From: Aurelia coerulea
Taxonomy: Eukaryota; Cnidaria; Scyphozoa; Semaeostomeae; Ulmaridae
DNA length: 64,000 nucleotides
NCBI GenBank assembly: GCA_039566865.1
Contig: CM076944.1
Span: 11,120,501 to 11,184,500, forward strand
Direction of reading: 5' to 3'
The position numbers and the translations under genes were made by a program. Every line of letters begins with the position of its first letter. The stretch's first letter is position 1. Below, one piece after another: positions 55,471-64,000 of this stretch. Below the pieces are notes generated by a model. The model saw nothing but the letters and a program-made list of their open reading frames with translations, searched no databases and was not told where the DNA came from.

Positions 55471-55905
55471 ACAGGTGTAAAGGAGGTGAATTACGCCACC
55501 GTGTGAAATTGGCCGATGTATGACATTCACTACGAAATTCAACACAACTGGCCGATTTCAAATTTCATGAAATTCAACGCTCTCTTGGCTCATGTAATAC
55601 TCTATGAAATACTCCACAGATGGCCGATGTCATTGGGGATGAAATCGTCCATCTTTTAATTCTGTGTAAAATACGCCATGTGTGGACGATTGCATGACTG
55701 TTGACATCGTCCAACATTGAAGTAACTGTGAAATACATCAAGTGGACGATTTCATGGTGTTTGGCATCGTCCACATTTTTGATGTTCGGTTTATCGCATG
55801 TTTTAAGTGAGGTGAAATTGGCCATGAAGTTCGCCACAATGTGACATCCTCTATGAACTTCAACACTGGCCGATTTCATTCTTTGTGACATTCAACAGCT
55901 GGCTA
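55471..55905. repeat. Left inverted array of the foldback element
   Basis: Units of about 30-36 bp contain GGCCGAT or TGGACGATTTCATGG followed by GTGAAAT(T/A)C words. The alternation of GCC-GAT, GGCCAAT and GGACGAT cores repeats roughly fourteen times. It is the reverse complement in style of the 60-kb array. Confidence 0.8.
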
Positions 55906-57184
55906 TAAGAGGCGAGAGGCTGCAAGAGTATCTTTTTAGCATTTTTTCCTAACAAATTAGTGTGGGAGATATGAATTGAAAACAAAACATCTTTTTTATT
56001 TGGACACTATTTTCTAAAATGTTGTCGAGGTCCTTAAAAGAGCAGAAATTTGTGCAAGAAGAGACTTAACAGAGAGACAATATTACTTATATTGTTTGGA
56101 GATCTGAGACAGGATGCATTTTTGTCCAGGAACTAAATAACTTACTGGGACAGTAAACAGCCACCAAATGTCTCAATATTTTCTGTCTCACGAGAAACAT
56201 TGAACATTCCGGTACTGAAAGAATTCTGGCTTAAAAAATGTTTCTAACAAAGGATTTCTAGGCTAAAAGTTTCCTATTCTGGTTCTTTTAGATTTCTACA
56301 AATACATGTTGAACTCAAAGCAGAATTGTAGTCAATCAGGGCATCCACGTTCAGAAATTAAGGCCAACGACCGAACGCTCACGCGAAAGAAATATAGCAA
56401 AGGGCAACAAAGGTATATGTCATATCTCTCGAGAATTTATGGGGTAACCCCCTCCCCCAAATTTTGCTTAAACTCTAAACAAATATTCATTTCACAAATG
56501 TTTTGTGACATCAGGATGTATTTAGACTTCAACCTGCTCGAGAAGTCTGGCATTTAAGCCAATTGTTTTTCTCAGAAGAAGATGGCCTAAACCGGCCTAA
56601 AAGTACGGTGAACTTAAACTTCGGTGGAATGAGCAAATAAAGTAACTCAACTGCATCCATCCATTAAAATCAGCATCAGGGAGGTACAAGGTATGTTTGA
56701 AACCGAAAATTAATTTGCCCACACAGTTTTCCAGGGTGAATTCCCGAATCTGACATCGCTCTCTTCGAGGGAAAAATTTTATTATCCGGCGCGCAATCGA
56801 TCGCTTCCAAAGCTTCCAAACGAAAGTTTGGGCGCGTGCCAATTTATTGATTCATCATAGTGAGAGGTGTGAAATAGCATTATTTATTTGAATCCCTCTG
56901 AATCCCTTTGGAGAAACTGTAATTTCGATTAGCCACACGAATATTTGGTGTTTGTTTGTTCTGGCTAATATCTTGCACAATAAAATTCAAATGTTTTATT
57001 TTGATGTCTGATTGGCCAGATCAACAATAGGGAATAAAATCTTGCACAATAGAAATTCAAATGCTGTATTTTGATTGGATAACATAAAGGAAATGACAGT
57101 TGACAAATTGGCAGTTGAATGGCGATGGACTTGCTTGAAATTGAAGTCTGTTTTTGAGTCACAACTTTGATGGCCTAAGTAAAA
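55906..57184. other. Foldback interior, left part; no gene recognised
   Basis: AT-rich. TTGCACAATAxAATTCAAATG is duplicated near 56970 and 57040. The frames at 56306-56557 (plus) and 56597-56842 (minus) have no domain or splice support. Confidence 0.4.
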
Positions 57185-58880
57185 ATAAATAATAATAATT
57201 TCGAATATTTAGACTGGATAGACATTTCAACTTACGAAAAGCTGTTTTCAACGTGTGTCCAGTATAAATTAAAGAGTGTAACCAAAACATAAACCTAACC
57301 GAAAGAAAAGCAATATAAAAAAGTACTTATCAATTTTTACAATAAAAGTGTCCGCGCATTTCAGCTAAAATGTTTCTTTAAAAAAGTAAGAAAATCAGTT
57401 GTTGGCATTTCACGAGCTTCCAATGGGAGCATATTGTACTCTTTTGCACCGGTGAATGAGAAACTTTTTCTGGCGTACTCTGTTTTAATCATTGGCAGAC
57501 GTATTATTTTTGAACTGTTTCTTGTCCGTATTGAATGTTCTATCAGCTGGAAGTAATTCCTGAAAGGATCGATGACTTTATCATCTAGGCATGATCTGAC
57601 AAGGGTACAAGCTCGTTTCTTGTTGGCATTGGTAACAGACTGCAGTGTGATTCTGTTGACCGAGTTTCTATTTACAATGGCTTCGGCTCTATTGTGGAAG
57701 GAATACAACTTTTCTGACTGGGTTCTTGTGCTGCAGAGCAGGAGGATACCGCAATATGTGAACGTTGGTAAAATCATACTTTGGTATATAGCCTTAGCTG
57801 CTTTCATATCCAGGTCTCCTCTTAGTTTTGCAAGGAGACTGAGTCGAGAGGACGCCTTTTTGTAGCACTTGTCAAAAAACGTGTTCATATTCAGGGCACT
57901 GTCAATTGGGATTCCGAGGTACTTGTAGCTTGCGGTTTTGTTATCTCCTTATCGTTTACGCTTGGTCTGAAATCAGATGAACCATTCGCTACTTTCTTAG
58001 CGGTTCCAAACAGAAGAGCTTCAGTTTTTCCTTTGTTGAGGTTCATAATAAGTTCATTTTCATGGAACCATTTATCCAGCCTGCTGAGATCTCTGTTGAG
58101 TTCCTCAGTGATATCGGTAGCAGTTTTCCCAGAAACGTACAATACTGTATCGTCTGCATATTTTATTACTTTAGAGTTTTCAATGACATCAGTCAGATCG
58201 TTAAAGATGATTAGAAATAACAGCGGTCCAAGGATCGATCCTTGAGGAACCCCTGACGAGAGGCTAAAACTTTCTGAATATTCCTGCTCAAATTTGACGA
58301 TCGCATTGCGGTTGAATAGATAATCAGAAAACCACGCCAGCTCTGTATCGTGTATGCCATATTTTGGTAGTTTGGTCAAAAGTTTTGAATGACTGATGGT
58401 GTCGAAAGCTTTCGACAGGTCTATGAAGCATGCACCAGTAAATTTTCCTTTGTCGACGTTTGATCGTATTTCGTCTAAGAAGAGAGTTACTGCTTGCTCG
58501 GTAGACATACCTTTGCGAAATCCGAATTGATGACTGTAGAGTAGATTGTTCTCTTCTAGAAAATTCATCAGCTGTTTGTGAACAATTCTTTCAGCGATCT
58601 TAGACACAATCGGCAGGATTGAAATCGGCCTGTAGTTGTTAAATTGAGACCTGGGGCCAGACTTATAAACTGGTGTGATACGAGCTGTTTTCCAACCTGT
58701 TGGTACGACTCCATTTCTGATTGAGAGGTTGATAATGTAGGTGAGAGGCTCTTTAATCTCATCCTTAGCGTCCTTGAGGAACACGACAGGCAGATTGTCA
58801 CATCCGGTAGATTTCTTCTTTTTCAGCTTCTTAATGAGACTACAAATTTCCACAGGTGTTACTTCTTTAAAGCGAAATTA
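57185..58880 (-). pseudogene. LINE RT with a single frameshift, 5'-truncated
   Basis: On the minus strand from 58870: FKEVTPVEICSLIKKLKKK, SQFNNYRPISILPIVSKIAE, YSHQFGFRKGMSTEQAV, ACFIDLSKAFDTISH, SSGVPQGSILGPLLF, catalytic YADD at about 58150, and NELIMNLNKGKTEALLFG. A one-base shift near 57945 separates this from NKTASYKYLGIPIDSALN and the C-terminal half that runs FHNRAEAIVNRNSVN, YARKSFSFTGAKEYNMLP to a stop at 57361. The 3' UTR ends in ATTATTATT at about 57190-57205. With one frameshift in about 500 codons it is a young insertion in the foldback interior. Confidence 0.85.
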
Positions 58881-59984
58881 AAGTATTAGTAACTTGAGTT
58901 CTTGGGATACTTCTCATTCTCAAAAAAATTGATCATGACATTATTCATAGTGTAAGATAGATTGGAACAACAGTCTATAAGTTTTTGAGCTCAGGAGAAT
59001 CACTATGACACATCAAAAGTGGGAGAACAAGACGCGGAACAAGATTTGGAAGGATGATGGCCTAGACTGCCGGGCAGTTTCCTGATAGTGTAATGATGAG
59101 GTAGGTAGGTGTATTGATATTATCTTTCAAGTGATATATAAAACAGGGTTCAGTTAGGATCAGTATATACGTATAGGCACAAGACCGTATAGGGACAGTG
59201 TGTGGAACTGCATTAGCGCCCACTTTTCTTCTGTTTCACTTTTGATAGTGCCTTGCATGTACCTTGGATATGCACCACATTTATAGTATATTTGTTTTTC
59301 TTTCAGGTTCACATAATCATAGTCATAACACAACTGAAAAGAGACCGTGGATATCAAACAGCATCATCCTATATCTGATAAAAAGTGAGCTCTTGATGAC
59401 AGTTGGTTGTGCTGATAAGGCAAGACAGAGACAAACAATTTCTGAAAGAGAACATTTTCACAATCTCTATGTTTAAAATTATCAGTGAAATAGAGAGGCG
59501 AGCCTTGCATCACTCTTCTGAATTGGTGTACAAGGTTTTTTCTAAACGATAGGATTTGTTGCTGATTTTTCTAGAAAATAGAAGGATTTTTTGCCAAAGG
59601 TGTCTGAGAGTTTTATGGAGTAATATGCCCCTCTGCAATATCATTTAGCGCTATTGGTGAGGGGCCTATATCTCTGTAAAAATTTCGCACACCTTTAGCG
59701 AAAACCTGTTTGTTTTCAATCCATTTAAAGTTTATTGTTTTAAACATCTTGTGTGCCTTTACAGAAGAGTGATACACCTGTTGAGAGTCCCTCAGAGTCG
59801 AGCAAAACATTATATTATTTGGCAGATATCTTAATTTGTTTTGAATAATCTGTATTAAGTTTGTATACTGAATTTGTTTGAATGATGATATGCTGAAACA
59901 TAGTCAAAGTATCATAATTACAGTTGTTTCTTTCTTGTCTAAAGTAGCGTACTTTGTGTGGCAGATTCTTTGGCCAATTACAAC
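58881..59984. other. Foldback interior, right part; candidate exon frames
   Basis: Plus strand: an excellent acceptor TTTGTTTTTCTTTCAG ends at 59307, followed by an open run SHNHSHNTTEKRPWISNS to a stop at 59474. Minus strand: MFCSTLRDSQQVYHSSVK and HKMFKTINFKWIENKQVFAKG, then YRDIGPSPIALNDIAEGHI, stop 59613, reads as real protein. Both are unassigned. They may be remnants of a gene carried by the foldback element. Confidence 0.35.
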
Positions 59985-60340
59985 AGTTGTCGTATTTCAC
60001 GTTGCATTTTACAGCAACCCAATATGGGGACTACTGCCTGACCTAATGTTGCATTTCATGGAGCATTGCATGAACGATTTCATGGCGTTTTTTATGGAGC
60101 ATTTACACGGACGATTTCATGGTGTATTACATGGCAGATTATACAGCCCATTTCATGGTGCATTTTATGGCCAATTTCACCTAAGTGGCCAATTTCAACG
60201 GGTGCATAATCTTCCACTCATCTGGAAGATTTCACGGAGTATTTATCATGACCGATTTCATGGCCAATTTACCAGGTGTCGTATTTCATGTTGTATTTCA
60301 CAACAGATTTCATGGAAGATTGCAAATCTTTTACACCTGT
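59985..60340. repeat. Right inverted array of the foldback element
   Basis: Units ATTTCATGG(T/C)GTATT(T/A)CA and GGCCAATTTCAC / GGAAGATTTCAC recur about fifteen times, ending TTTTACACCTGT. The plus frame 59878-60381 crossing this array is a by-product of the repeat. Confidence 0.8.
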
Positions 60341-60578
60341 GGTCGTGTTTGACTGTTCTTTATAACTTGATAGAGAAATAAATCCAGGCCATTCATCCAT
60401 AATTCCAATAAACAAACTGATATTCAGAAATAATGGAGTCTTTTGGCATGCAAAATCTCTATGGTAACAAATATGGCAGCTTCACGCAAAGATGACCGAT
60501 CTTAGGACTATGTAGTATTTGCAATTTTGCATCACAATTATCTTATGCATACACTGATGGGCTTTGGCACAAGTAACC
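60341..60578. other. No gene seen
   Basis: AT-rich spacer between the foldback element and the palindromic MITE. Contains TATGGTAACAAATATGGC-type sequence but no repeat pair. Confidence 0.4.
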
Positions 60579-60770
60579 ACACGGGTAACCACAAGGCTAA
60601 CCATGATTTCATGCTATTTTGCAATTAATAGGCACGGGTAACCACGGGTAACCATAATACTTAAAAGGAAAGTTATATTTCCTTATGAATACTATGGTTA
60701 CCCGTGGTTACCCGTGCTTATTCAATGAAAATAGTGTGAAATCATTGTTACCCTTGTGGTTACCCGTGAT
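60579..60770. mobile_element. Palindromic MITE (CACGGGTAACCA arms of ~90 bp)
   Basis: The left arm (CACGGGTAACCACAAGG ... CACGGGTAACCACGGGTAAC) and right arm are inverted copies meeting near 60673 (AAGGAAAGTTATATTTCCTT). Each arm holds three GGGTAACC words. The RNA or single strand would form a hairpin of about 90 bp. Class and target duplication are not clear. Confidence 0.85.
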
Positions 60771-61048
60771 TAAATCATATAATAGCACTGTCACTGCTCT
60801 ATATGGATTCCAATAGTTTTTGAAAGGAGCATAAAATCATTTTGTCCTTAATCAATCATTACTGCAGATTTAGTTGAATTCTATCATCATTCTTTTGTGT
60901 TAGTTGGGTGTGTTACTTGAGGTGTGGCACAATATTCTTTTTCCGCGTAGATGATGGCTACATGTTTGATCGAAAAAAAAGCAAATTAAAAGTTATACAA
61001 CGTTATCTGTTCACAGGCAAAGACTAATAAATCAATGTTTTTGCCAGA
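60771..61048. other. No gene seen
   Basis: AT-rich without repeats or ORFs of note. Confidence 0.4.
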
Positions 61049-61268
61049 CAATCCTGGACAAAATATTTGGAACAAAGTTAGTTTGTTGGTGATTATCTCA
61101 GTTCTTCTCACTCTTACATTTGCACCACCCCGTCTTACCCCCGAAACAATGTTCGTTGGCATCTTGAAACTGAGAACATCCAAGCAACATCGTTTTTGGG
61201 GTAAGAGGGGGTTGTTCAATTGACATTGTAGAATCTTATGTTGTTCCAATATATTTTGTCCACGATTG
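61049..61268. mobile_element. Tc1/mariner-type MITE (CAATCCTGGACAAAAT family), copy B
   Basis: 220 bp, ends CAATCCTGGACAAAATATTT and TTTTGTCCACGATTG, right TA at 61269-61270. It aligns throughout with copy A at 55007 with few changes (for example CATCGTTTTTGGGGTAAGAG in place of CATCGTTTCGGGGGTAAG). Confidence 0.82.
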
Positions 61269-61269
61269 T

Positions 61270-62119
61270 AGGTTAATCCAAATCACAGCTTATCAAAATA
61301 ATTCCTCACTTACACGGATGATACGTGCAGTTAATTTAAGTACTACGGAATAGCATTAGTATGTGCATTTATTTAGATCAAGGAAGGCAAACGATGGGAA
61401 GTAAGGGAGCGGTAATTTTGATCCTGTACACCAGGGCGGAGGATATTCTAACACAATTAGACAACATTTCGTACCCCTATTTTGAATATAGAAACATTTT
61501 TACAACCCACCACCTTTCAGCGAAATGGTTTGGTACCCCATCCAGAAGTCTTCGAGGACGTGACGAATAAAATATATATCGCACATGCCAACTTGTTCCA
61601 GGCATTTTCATACAGGTCCAGTGATTCATCATTTTACTTTTAAATGTTAACTGATGATTTCATATGAATATTTTTGATGCAAAATATTTTTGCACTTCAT
61701 ACCAATTTCCTTTGATATTTGGATACCTCCACATTGTAATTAGACAAATTCTCAAACCCCTATCAAAATTCCTTCGCCTTGGCTCCCAGAATCGAAAATG
61801 ACTGCTCCCTAACGGAACAAGAGCAATGGCTGCAACTGTGGGAAATATGGGAGATTAGGCAGCGTGAGCTAGCATGATAAATTGAGGGACTTTAGATTGC
61901 ACGCACATTTAGCACAGAAAGGCTCTTTATACATTAAACAGAGAAAGCAACGGAGGGAACAAGAAATTGATGAACAAGAAAGAAAAGATTCATATTGCCT
62001 CTATCGTTGGAAATGTGAAGAACGTTTGCAAGCATCGAGGGAAATTAATACAAATTAAACCGTGCCTATATGTGACAAGAGTTCGTATTCCATTCCACAA
62101 AATAAACTGGAAAAACCTT
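61270..62119. other. No confident gene; purine-rich
   Basis: The sequence becomes purine-rich on the plus strand from 61800. The frames at 61361-61570 and 61967-62155 are unsupported. It resembles the 5' side of the dispersed repeat at 10 kb only loosely. Confidence 0.4.
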
Positions 62120-62830
62120 ATGGGCCCAAACAATGCAAAATGCAATCAAGAATGAAGAGAGACATGGAATAGAAAACATCGATAGGAGTGTATTTAATAA
62201 GTTTCGAGCATCGAGAAAGCTTGAAAATTTTTTGTTATGTTTAAGATAAATCATATACACTGCGTTGTTATACAAATAGCAATTTGTGTATGGCCTGGGA
62301 AAGAGACGGACTTCCCACGCGAAGATATGAGTGAGGATGGGAAAGGAGATAGTTCGTCTAGCCCGATAAAGAGTCGAAGAAAGCAATCCGCTTCAAGTAT
62401 TTGATACAGGCGAAATAGCCATTTATGTTTCCTTACAGCCTGTGAAAAAGTGTGGACGTTATTAGAAATAATATTCACACTTCTCCCCCATTAACTCTGG
62501 TTGCCGTTCCTCGGTTCTTCTTTCCATTAAGATGTTTTATTGGTTGCTCTTATGTGATTTGAGGAGGGAAACTCTTCCACCAAGAAATTGCTTAATGCAG
62601 AAGTATCTCTTCAAAAATTCAGGAACTGGGTTTTTAAAACTTTTCAGTTCAGTGAATGAAAAGTCATACAACAGACACTTGCTTCAGTATTATTATTCAA
62701 GCATTTCTTCAAAGTCGGAGATGGTAAATTTGAAAATAAGATTAAAATGAACTTGCAGCCCTGGCATTGGTTGTTTTGACAAGTCGATATGGGATAAATT
62801 CTTAGAGTCAAGTAGAAGACTTTCCCGGCA
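62120..62830 (+). repeat. Dispersed purine-rich repeat, copy 2
   Basis: Same family as about 10430-11090. A frame at 62237-62404 reads MFKINHIHCVVIQIAICVW, PGKETDFPREDMSEDG and SPIKSRRKQSASSI, and the other copy has broken equivalents (INHITCIVTQI and ETDFPTQ), so this was probably coding once. The protein is unknown to me. Confidence 0.6.
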
Positions 62831-64000
62831 AACTGAAAACAAGATTCGTAGCTGCAACAAAGCCTAATTAAACCTTAACCATGGCCAAGAGGGTAACTAT
62901 GATAACAATTGGACTCTTTCTGCTACAAACGCATCTTCCTATGTTTGGTGAGCAAAAACAACGAAGCACAAACGGGGATCTAAATAAACAAGAGCAGCGA
63001 AGGGGCGAGATCGGAACATGGGCATCTAAATCATTTAGAGTATTGTTAAAACTAAGAGAAAGATGAAAACAAATAAGAAGCGCGCTCAAGGCAGCAAGAG
63101 CAAAGCAGGCAAACGAGGGATAGTGAAGGAGTGAAAAGAAAGACGACAATGAGGGCAATGAGAGAATATGTTTCCAACAGGTAAACTGGATAGATCGAGG
63201 AGATATCTCAATTTTCTTATACATAGAAAGTATTCAACATGAAGAAGATATATAAACAGTGAATTAAAAGACCATAATCAAAGGAAGAAAGAACGGTGGG
63301 AAGAAGCGGAATACAAGGATATTCAGAGCACATATCAAATAGAACTTTATTCAGAAAGGGCAGTACATTGTGCATAAGACATAAGGGAATTCCACAGGAA
63401 AATGAAATATTGAATTGTAGAAAAGAACTGAAGTGAGAGAATCGGACAAAGTTGGTATGAATGGTTTTTAACAAGTGTCGAATTATGAAAAATGCATCAC
63501 AGGGAGCTCAATTTGACAGGAGAAATGTAGGGAGACTGCAATAGAGAGACGGAAATAATGGCGATTCTGGGAGTTGCAACAAAGTATATAGAGTATCTAT
63601 GCAGGAGAATTTTTGCAGGCAATAGTTTACAAAGAATGGAAAGAGCGATGCAAAATGAAGGAGGAGAAAAAGAAGACAGATGCCGTGAGGTTGTGTAACG
63701 AGTTTCGAAAACGGAGAAGGCATCGCTGGGACATGATTGTAAGGAAAACGAGTGTTGCTCTTTCTCGTCTCGGAGATCTCCCCTAACTCTCAATTTTCAA
63801 AGAAAAACAGCATACATTCTGGGAGAGTGGAATACGCGAAAAACAATAATTGTGTTGATTTGTAACGCTAAATAGCTCTTTTTCACAAAGTATCCGCCTT
63901 TGGCTTTTCTGTTACTCCCGTGTCCCTCTTCGTTGGTCTTTTTCTAAGAACAATGTATTATAAGGTAAAGAAGTTCCAAAAAGACCCCATCCTCAGGTAT
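62831..64000. other. Purine-rich tail, possible small secreted-type ORF
   Basis: The plus frame 62881-63066 starts MAKRVTMITIGLFLLQTH, a short hydrophobic run that could be a signal peptide, then becomes charged (EQRRGEIGTWASK) to a stop. No homologue recognised; the surrounding AAGAAAG-rich sequence argues for caution. The minus frames at 62868-63224, 63217-63474 and 63497-63793 are the complement of this purine bias and I do not accept them. Confidence 0.35.

Larger units (their letters stand above)
55471..60340. mobile_element. Foldback-type element with satellite-like inverted ends
   Basis: The left end starts ACAGGTGTAAAGGAGG and the right end closes CTTTTACACCTGT, an inverted pair. Each end is an array of 350-430 bp (55471-55905 and about 59985-60340) made of short units such as GGACGATTTCATGG, GGCCAATTTCAC and GTGTATTTCACGG in opposite orientation. 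Foldback elements (FB/Galileo-like) have such long, internally repetitive inverted ends. The 4-kb centre holds a LINE (57185-58880), a candidate exon, and unique sequence. No transposase is recognised. Confidence 0.7.

Noticed and set aside
59878..60381. A 167-residue plus-strand open frame with FHG/FHGVLHGR repeats
   Set aside because: It reads straight through the satellite-like array of the foldback element; periodic repeats without stops give such frames by chance.
62868..63793. Several minus-strand frames rich in S, L and F
   Set aside because: They are the complement of a purine-rich stretch, which lacks stops on that strand by composition.

Overview
This is a metazoan nuclear genome window, AT-rich and crowded with transposons. 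The mix of families (CR1/L2-like LINEs with a PHD-type finger, Penelope-like and DIRS-like elements, a Tigger/pogo transposase, SWIM-YqaJ and HIRAN open frames, and many Harbinger, piggyBac, hAT and Tc1/mariner-type MITEs) is what I would expect from an anthozoan cnidarian such as a coral or anemone. That is an inference from gene families; the sequence alone does not name the species. I saw no rRNA or tRNA gene, bacterial operon or CRISPR array.

Layout. 1-1.2 kb: Penelope-like RT (minus) split by a Harbinger-type MITE. 1.4-10 kb: an old minus-strand LINE cut in two by a 6.2-kb plus-strand PHD-EN-RT LINE (3048-9266), which itself carries two insertions. 10-13.4 kb: a dispersed repeat and several minus-strand host exons with good splice sites. 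14-18.1 kb: a minus-strand SWIM-YqaJ gene broken by a hAT-type element (with a Harbinger-type MITE inside) and a piggyBac-type MITE. 18.2-19.2 kb: DIRS-like RT/RNase H. 20.5-21.2 kb: a near-perfect duplication. 21.2-21.9 kb: LINE tail. 23-26.5 kb: LINE with an intact 420-residue RT frame and a composite MITE in its 3' UTR. 28.4-28.8 kb: a strong host exon. 30-33 kb: hAT-type MITEs and a large inverted repeat. 39-41.5 kb: a duplicated repeat with a piggyBac-type insertion. 41.8-46.2 kb: LINE copies and a first coding exon. 47-49.4 kb: HIRAN and Tigger genes, head to head. 51.6-54.9 kb: minus-strand LINE hit by a second LINE and a piggyBac-type MITE. 55.5-60.3 kb: a foldback-type element whose inverted ends are satellite-like arrays, with another LINE inside. 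60.5-64 kb: palindromic MITE, a Tc1-type MITE and a second copy of the 10-kb repeat.

The real host coding signal I can support lies on the minus strand at 44.5, 28.7, 13.3, 13.0, 12.6 and 11.3 kb. Most adjacent splice phases agree, so these could be exons of one or a few genes whose introns have absorbed the transposons. Several insertions can be resolved to the exact base because deleting the insert plus one target-site copy restores the interrupted frame or a paralogous empty site. This gives relative ages: Penelope RT, minus-strand LINE and SWIM-YqaJ are old; the MITEs and LINEs inside them are younger.
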